Shown in pieces: positions 22,391 through 27,656 of a stretch of 27,656 nucleotides of DNA. Source of the stretch: Reclinomonas americana ATCC 50394 (taxonomy: Eukaryota > Jakobida > Jakobea > Jakobida); contig PS015171.1 in assembly GCA_048213135.1 (NCBI GenBank), positions 104,440-132,095 on the forward strand. The letters are read 5' to 3'. A program made the position numbers and the translations under genes. Under the pieces are notes generated by a model, which did not search any database, was not told the origin of the DNA, and was given only the letters and a program-made list of their open reading frames with translations. Numbering within the stretch: position 1 is the first letter of the stretch; each line of letters opens with the position of its first letter.

Positions 22391-24310
22391 TTACACCGAC
22401 GACTTGGCCGTGCGGAAGCCGACATCGGATTGCGTCTGTGTATGCAGTCGTGTCAGCGTGCTTCGTGATCGCCGTGGAACAACAAGGGGCAGTCGACGCA
22501 ACTCCCTCCTCGTCGTTCGAGGCGTGTGGTTGCGGCTCATCGTCGGTCGCGGCCTTGTTCTGCATTCGTGAACACGGGTGAGCATCTCCCATCGCTGCAG
22601 CTGCATACAAGTGTACAACGAGAGACCTTGCAGCCGACAACCAACTGGAAGACACCGTTGACAACAAGCAGAATGCCGGCAATGAACTGCAGCAAGTGCG
22701 AAGGTCCTGGACGAGCGGGGCAGCGAGGCGTGAACATCAGACGCGTGGGAGGGGAGAGAAGAGCGACGATGGTGACTCACCCCACGACGCGGCCAGTGTG
22801 CCGATGAAGATGTAGAAGTAGCCACGACCTGGATAATCATGTCAGAAGTGAGGAAGGGAGAGGCGAGGGAGTGAGGGAGAAGGGAAGGCAAGGAGAACAC
22901 GAAGTGCAAGGACGAGGTGTACGAGAAATAAGCTCCACATAAAGAGACGGAAGAGGCAGGGACTTACAGGAAGAGATGCGAGGGCGGAAGACGAGGGAGA
23001 ACGAGAACAAGAAATGCAAGTCAACAGGAGCGATAGATCCCACGGAAAGAGAAGCATGGCGAGGTGTATGAGAGTCAAGCTGTGTAGACAGAGAGTCAGA
23101 GGTACCCACAGATAGAGAGAACGGCAAGGAGTGAGCAACGAGAACGAGAGACGGAAAGACAGAAATGCAAGGACGAGATGCCGTGGAAAGAGAATGCTGG
23201 AAGTGATAAATGAGAGACAACCTGCGTAGAAAGTGAGAGTGGGAGAGACGGAAACGAAAGAAGAGAAAGGGCTGGAGTGAACGGGAACGAGAGACGGAAA
23301 GATAGAAATGCAAGGACGAGATGCCGCGGAAAGAGAATGCTGGAAGTGATAAACGAGAGACAACCTGTCGTAGAAAGTGAGTGGGAGCGATGGAACGCAA
23401 ATGGGGAACGAGAAGAAGAGAGAACGAGAGATGGAGTACGGGAAGGAGAGAACGAGAGCAAGAATGACAAGGCTCCATCGAAAGCAAATACAGACAGAGA
23501 GAAGACAAGACCGTAGGCAGAGAAAGAGAGAGAGAGAGTGAGGGAAGGAGACAGAGCGAAGAGGGCGAAGACAAGTCCCGCTCATTTCATGCATGCTCCT
23601 CCTTTCTCACCCGTGTTGGTCTCCATGAAAGCAAATCGCCTGAAGATGAAGCGGCACTTCAACTCGGACACTACACACACGCACACACACACATGAGCAC
23701 ACACGCAGAGGAACACACACACAAAGACGAAAAACACACGCAACCAAATCCAATAAACGCGAACGCACTGCGCAGCAAACAAACTCAGTCAGCCAGTCAC
23801 GAGAGTGAACGCAGACACAGCGTGTGCAAAGAGCGAGACGCAACATGAGGTAGATGGAGAGCACCTGCAAGAAGTGCATCAGTGAGCAAGACAAAGACAA
23901 CACGCGCGCACACACACACTCACCAGCTCAAACAAGTTGAAGGAGACAATGACACCGAGCAACGAGAAGACGCCGACCACGGCCAGACCAAGGCAGCATG
24001 CGAGGCCGACAATCTGCACACACACACACACACACACAGAGTGTCAGTGTGCGCGCATTTGAGTGAATCTCTTGTGTGTGTGTAACGCGTGGAACAGCAA
24101 TGAACACAGCACGACACTGCGCTGTGTGTTTGCTCTCATTGTGCGCTCGTGCGTGTCCGTGTGCGTGTGCTCAACACAAAGTCATCGACATGGCGGCAGA
24201 CACACACACACTCTCTCTCTCTGTCTGTGTCTGCGTGTGCGACTTACCCGTGAGATGCGCTCCAGCTTGGTCATGCCCTGTGTGGGCGCGGCTTGCAACT
24301 GCGACTGCAT
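22391..24310 (-). CDS. COPI-associated / TVP15-like four-pass membrane protein
   Basis: Exons: 24310-24248, 24013-23924, 23864-23819, 23670-23611, 22828-22781, 22706-22627, 22559-22503, 22435-22391. All phases close, giving 162 residues. The protein starts MQSQLQAAPTQGMTKLERIS and has four hydrophobic helices: VGLACCLGLAVVGVFSLLGV, VLSIYLMLRLALC, GYFYIFIGTLAA and LLQFIAGILLVVNGVFQLVV. The family hallmark is the loop FRRFAFMETNTGRGYFYIF before helix three. The cytosolic tail is acidic (KAATDDEPQPHASNDEE) and ends TQSDVGFRTAKSSV. Family members sit in Golgi/COPI membranes and their molecular role is poorly known. Intron 4 is 782 bases and repeat-filled, against about 50-230 for the others. The last intron (22436-22502) has a GTTGCG donor. 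The family call rests on the helix pattern and the GRG loop, so it is good but not certain. Confidence 0.85.
22829..23610 (-). repeat. 782-base intron expanded by a purine/pyrimidine-skewed minisatellite
   Basis: This is intron 4 of the COPI-associated gene (donor GTGAGA at 23610, acceptor CAG at 22829). Its plus strand is almost purely GA-rich. Units of about 143-151 bases repeat: one copy at about 23141-23237, a near-identical one at 23284-23381 (offset 143), a diverged one near 23001-23095 (offset about 151), and a remnant near 22895. A shared anchor, GAAATGCAAG, lies at 23011, 23162 and 23305; a variant GAAGTGCAAG lies at 22901. Confidence 0.9.
24014..24039. repeat. (CA)n microsatellite in COPI-associated gene intron 1
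   Basis: An alternating CA run directly upstream (on the minus strand) of the exon-2 acceptor. It acts as the GT-rich tail of this intron, a pattern seen in many introns of the window. Confidence 0.85.
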
Positions 24311-24563
24311 TTTGCTCTTCTCTTGTGACGACGACGAATGGATTGAGAGTGAGAGGACAACGGTACAATCCTCGCATTGTGAGCGCAACTTCGTTGTTTT
24401 TCACTGGTGCTCCCTGGTGCGCTCGCTATTCTTGCCTCTGCATCAGTGTGCACGGGGAAAGCGATCCTCGAATTGAATTGCAGAAGCGTGTTTTGGTTCA
24501 TTTTGTTCCGCTCAAAGCCCAGCCTGGCGTGCATGCACTGTTGTTGTTGTTTTTTGTTGTTGC
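24311..24563. other. Intergenic between AspRS and the COPI-associated gene
   Basis: About 250 bases on which both neighbours point left. The AspRS side begins with a TTG/T-rich stretch (24540-24563), A-rich on the transcribed strand just after the stop. The rest should hold the promoter of the gene starting at 24310. No further gene is seen. Confidence 0.6.
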
Positions 24564-27500
24564 TTACGGGCTGAGGCGCAGTGGGGTGCGCGGGAACATG
24601 GACGTCTTCTTCACGTTCATCACACCCACAATGAAGCCGGTCAGGCGCTCGAGTCCGAGGCCGAGACCAGCGTGCGGCCAGCCACCTGTGGACAAGTGAT
24701 TAGTGACAAATGTGACAAGCAGATGGGCGGGGCATCATATTGCGACACGCACCGTAGCGCGTTGAGTCAATGTACGCACGCAAGGGGTCCGGGTTCACGC
24801 CGCGAGCACGCAGCCGCTCAATGAGCAGCTCTGGCTCGTGGACGCGCTGTGCGCCAGAGGCGATCTCTTGGCCACGCAACATGAAATCGTACGAGTTGGA
24901 GTAGTTCTGTGAAGCACGGGCCATTAGCATCTTCTTCTCCTTTTCCTCCTCCTCCGCAAGCGAAGGGGTAAACTCACCGGGTCCTCGGGGCACGGCATGG
25001 TGTAGAACGGACGTGCCGCGAGCGGGTACTTGTGCAGAATGTAAAAATCGGTGTCGTACTTTTCGCGCACCAACTCGCCCAGCTTCTTCTCCTGCGGCGT
25101 ACTGCACGTAAAAAAAAGTATTCAGCAGTGAGCACCCACTACCAACAACATCCACTTTCCAATCAACGTGCAAAATACGCAACGACAAATCGCCATTCGG
25201 GTCGGCATCGGCGACACCGGCCTCCTGCAGCATGCGAATGCCCTCGCGGAAGTCCAGTCGCAGGTTCGGTCCGTCGCGGTTGTACTTCAGTGGCTCACCA
25301 CCGTACTGCGCACGGATCGAGGCCAACTCTGCCGGGAAGCGCTCCTCCACCTACGCCCAACCAACAAAATGTGGTGAGTGCAAGAGAGTGAGTGACACAT
25401 AAACACTGGTCCACTACACAGTACCTTGTTGAAAATGTACACGAGGAGAGCGTCGAGCACGTCGAGTGCCTCAAAGTAGTGCTCGTTAATGGTCATTTCC
25501 ACGTCGAGACCAATGAACTCGGTCAAGTGTCGTGGCGTGTTGCTGTTCTCGGCACGGAACACTGGCGCCACCTCGAACACACGCATCAAGTCACCCTCTA
25601 CGGCCATTTCCTTGTACAGCTGCGGTGACTGTGCCAAGAATGCCTCGCCTGCACATCAACGCCACTGGCGTCAGATACGTCCATTATACATGCAGCAGCA
25701 GCAGNNNNNNNNNNNNNNNNNNNNNNNNNNNNNNNNNNNNNNNNNNNNNNNNNNNNNNNNNNNNNNNNNNNNNNNNNNNNNNNNCAGCACACGCACCTTC
25801 AAAGTACTTGACGCGGAACACCTCAGCACCGCCCTCACTGGCACCGCCAATGATCTTCGGGGTGTGAATCTCCACAAAGTCCTGTGCGCACAGGAACTCG
25901 CGGAAAGCCTGGCCAACACCGCTCTGGATGCGGAACATGGCCACGTGTGCGGGCACACGGAGATCGAGCACACGCTGGTCAAGGCGCGTGTCCGGGTCCA
26001 CACGGGGTGCATCCTGTTCCACCAGACATGAGCAACAGTGTGCGCGTACACACACACGCTCCAAGGCAAGTTAGGAGCGCACGAACCGCGAGTGCGGCAG
26101 CACTGCCGGAACCAGAGCCATCCTCCGGCGCCTCCGGCCTTGAGGCATCCTCGATGCCGAGTGGCAGCACTGGCTCCGAGGCACTCACCAAGTACAGATT
26201 CAACACCGCCAGCTCCACGTCGCCCTGTGTGGCCGACTCCACCTTGGCCTTGGCCAACACACCCACCACATCGACAATTGATTCGCGGGCGAGACTGCAA
26301 GCGAGCGCGGAGTGAGTCATCGTCATGTCGCCACCACGAGGTGAATGTCGCACGAACCCAGCAGCAAACTTGATCATCTCCTTGGTCGTGTTGTTCTCAC
26401 CGATAAACATGCACGCCTGCAACGAGTACATGCCGTGGCGGAGCACAAGGAAGCAGCCCTTGGCTGGTGGAGAGAGAGAGAATGTTCTCAAAAACCATAA
26501 TCCACAATCATCGTTGTGACATACGAGGCGTGCGTACCTTGTGCACGCGAGTTGTGAATGCGAGCGCGCACCGTCACTTGCATGCCGGCCTTGTCGCCAT
26601 TCAAATCCTTGATGGGAGTCCACACACGGTTTGTGCGTATCTGCGACTGCAGACGCGGATATATGCCGTACGGTGCCGAACCCGACACAATCTCGGCAAA
26701 CTCGAGCACGCGACCCTAGAAGCACCTGGATCAGTCAACCCGTCGTCGAGCGAGTCACAAATGCACATCACCGCTTGTGTACCTTGGTCGCTGCTGCTGC
26801 CGCCGCAGCAGCGGCATCAGCCTGACGCTTGCGCTCCTCCTTGCTCAGCTGTAATCATTATCGGAAAAAAAGTGTCGGTCATTGCACCTCCCACACCAGT
26901 CACATATCGCCACACCAGCATACCTTAGGAGCCTTCTCCTGACAATCGCACACACACACACACGCACCAGTGAGCACCATCGCAAGAAGGGGAGCAGTCT
27001 CACATGACCACACACCTTGCCACCCTTCTTGCCCTTGCCCTCACCACCCTCGCTCGATGCCACCGCTCCTCCTGCAGCAGCAGCAGCAGCCGGCGGTGCC
27101 TTGTTGCCCTTCTTGCCCTGGCCAGCCTGTACGAGCACAGACACAGTCGGCCAACAATAGATCTTCCGTCGACCCACGCAGCGTGTGACTCACCTCCTGC
27201 GACGATGCAGCAGACGCACCCGAGTCACCCCCAATCAGACCACGCGGCATGGTAAACCGCAGAGCAATGCTGGCGTACTCCTCGGCAAGTGCCGCAGCCA
27301 CCGATGCCGGACCACTCTGCACTTGCAAAGACAAGTCGTGAGCATTTGATCGATTGCTGATGGCGATGCGCGCACACACATGTGAAGCTTACTGTACGTG
27401 TGTATGTGTGTGGGAGTGAAGAGAAGGTGGGGGCGGGGGGTGCACAAAAGGTCATGTTTGACAACATGCATGACGCGCAAAAACAAACACAAAGGGGACA

Positions 27501-27599
27501 CAAGACTTTGAAAGCTCGAAATCGGTGCCCCGCGCAAACAGTGACAACGCACACATCGATGCAGAGACACACAAACAAACGAACCGGCTTTCCGCTCAT
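24564..27599 (-). CDS. DARS: Aspartyl-tRNA synthetase, eukaryotic cytosolic type
   Basis: Charges tRNA-Asp. Fourteen exons: 27599-27585, 27316-27194, 27126-27016, 26938-26924, 26848-26783, 26715-26538, 26463-26358, 26294-26087, 26013-25797, 25648-25425, 25350-25184, 25101-24978, 24906-24753, 24685-24564. All phases close, giving 609 residues. Residues 1-110 are an Ala/Gly/Lys-rich extension with [12 protein letters not shown] and [12 protein letters not shown], like the Lys-rich tRNA-binding arm of eukaryotic AspRS but longer. Then come the OB-fold anticodon-binding domain ([30 protein letters not shown]) and the class II catalytic core: motif 1 region [25 protein letters not shown] (Asp-type, not Asn-type), motif 2 [40 protein letters not shown], and motif 3 GLGLGLERL. 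It ends [10 protein letters not shown], where eukaryotic homologues usually read FPRD. The 80-N gap lies inside intron 9, so the protein is complete. Exon 1 codes only five residues. Confidence 0.97.
25691..25784. other. CAG/CTG repeat abutting an 80-N assembly gap, AspRS intron 9
   Basis: A (CAG)n run (25692-25704, CTG on the transcribed strand) runs straight into the N block 25705-25784. Both lie between AspRS exons 9 and 10. The repeat probably caused the gap. Confidence 0.85.
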
Positions 27600-27656
27600 T
27601 TCACAGTGTTGATATTTAGGATTCGATGATGACAAAGAGAGACATTTGTGCTCGCA
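27600..27656 (-). other. 5' flank of AspRS
   Basis: The 57 bases upstream of the AspRS ATG reach the window end. No coding frame or promoter element can be supported. Confidence 0.5.

Noticed and set aside
23001-23385. Regular repeats that might suggest a CRISPR-like array
   Set aside because: The units are about 145 bases, imperfect and lack unique spacers of constant length. They sit inside a spliced eukaryotic intron, so this is a minisatellite.
22837-23594. Two overlapping 245-250-codon open frames on the minus strand, rich in Ser, Leu and Phe
   Set aside because: They lie within the pyrimidine-rich minisatellite intron of the COPI-associated gene. Stops are rare there because of composition, and both frames being open together points to base bias, not coding.
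1-27656. tRNA, rRNA or transposon genes
   Set aside because: I looked for tRNA-like cloverleaf signals, rRNA core motifs, and reverse transcriptase, transposase or terminal repeats, and saw none.

Overview
The window is nuclear DNA from a unicellular eukaryote. Every recognisable gene is broken by many short GT-AG introns, mostly about 35-85 bases, many of them GT-rich. The genes include eukaryote-specific families: a diaphanous-type formin, DRG1, DPY30, a cytosolic-type aspartyl-tRNA synthetase and a COPI-associated membrane protein. Coding sequence is GC-rich and Ala/Arg-rich. I cannot place the lineage from this window alone; a free-living protist is the safest reading. Five runs of N (520-1345, 11086-11445, 20406-20609, 21160-21370, 25705-25784) are assembly gaps. 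At least three lie inside introns.

Layout, left to right. Positions 1-293 (-) hold the N-terminus of a Gly/Ala-rich protein that runs off the window. Positions 380-519 (-) hold the C-terminus of another protein, whose body is lost in the first gap. From about 1346 to 10501 (+) lies one very large, intron-dense gene. It encodes an acidic tract, a PH/TH1-like module, several unassigned beta-rich stretches and a C-terminal armadillo/HEAT-like helical region. I do not recognise the whole protein, and it is the best candidate here for something undescribed. Positions 10546-11874 (-) hold a small unknown gene. Positions 11900-13466 (-) hold an FAD-dependent dehydrogenase of the L-2-hydroxyglutarate/GlpA type with a likely mitochondrial presequence. 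Positions 13510-19061 (-) hold the formin.

Positions 19307-21516 (-) hold DRG1, a ribosome-associated GTPase, separated by 87 bases from the divergent DPY30 gene (21604-22148, +). Positions 22391-24310 (-) hold a four-pass COPI-associated/TVP15-like protein. One of its introns has grown to 782 bases by a purine-rich minisatellite. Positions 24564-27599 (-) hold aspartyl-tRNA synthetase with a long Lys/Ala-rich N-terminal extension.

The genes are housekeeping functions (translation, chromatin, actin, Golgi traffic, metabolism) packed with roughly 25-250 bases between them, and they do not form a pathway. The most unusual signal at window scale is splicing. Four genes can be spliced completely with every reading frame closing. 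In them, 8 of 31 visible introns have T at donor position +3, and five of those begin with the same hexamer, GTTGCG.
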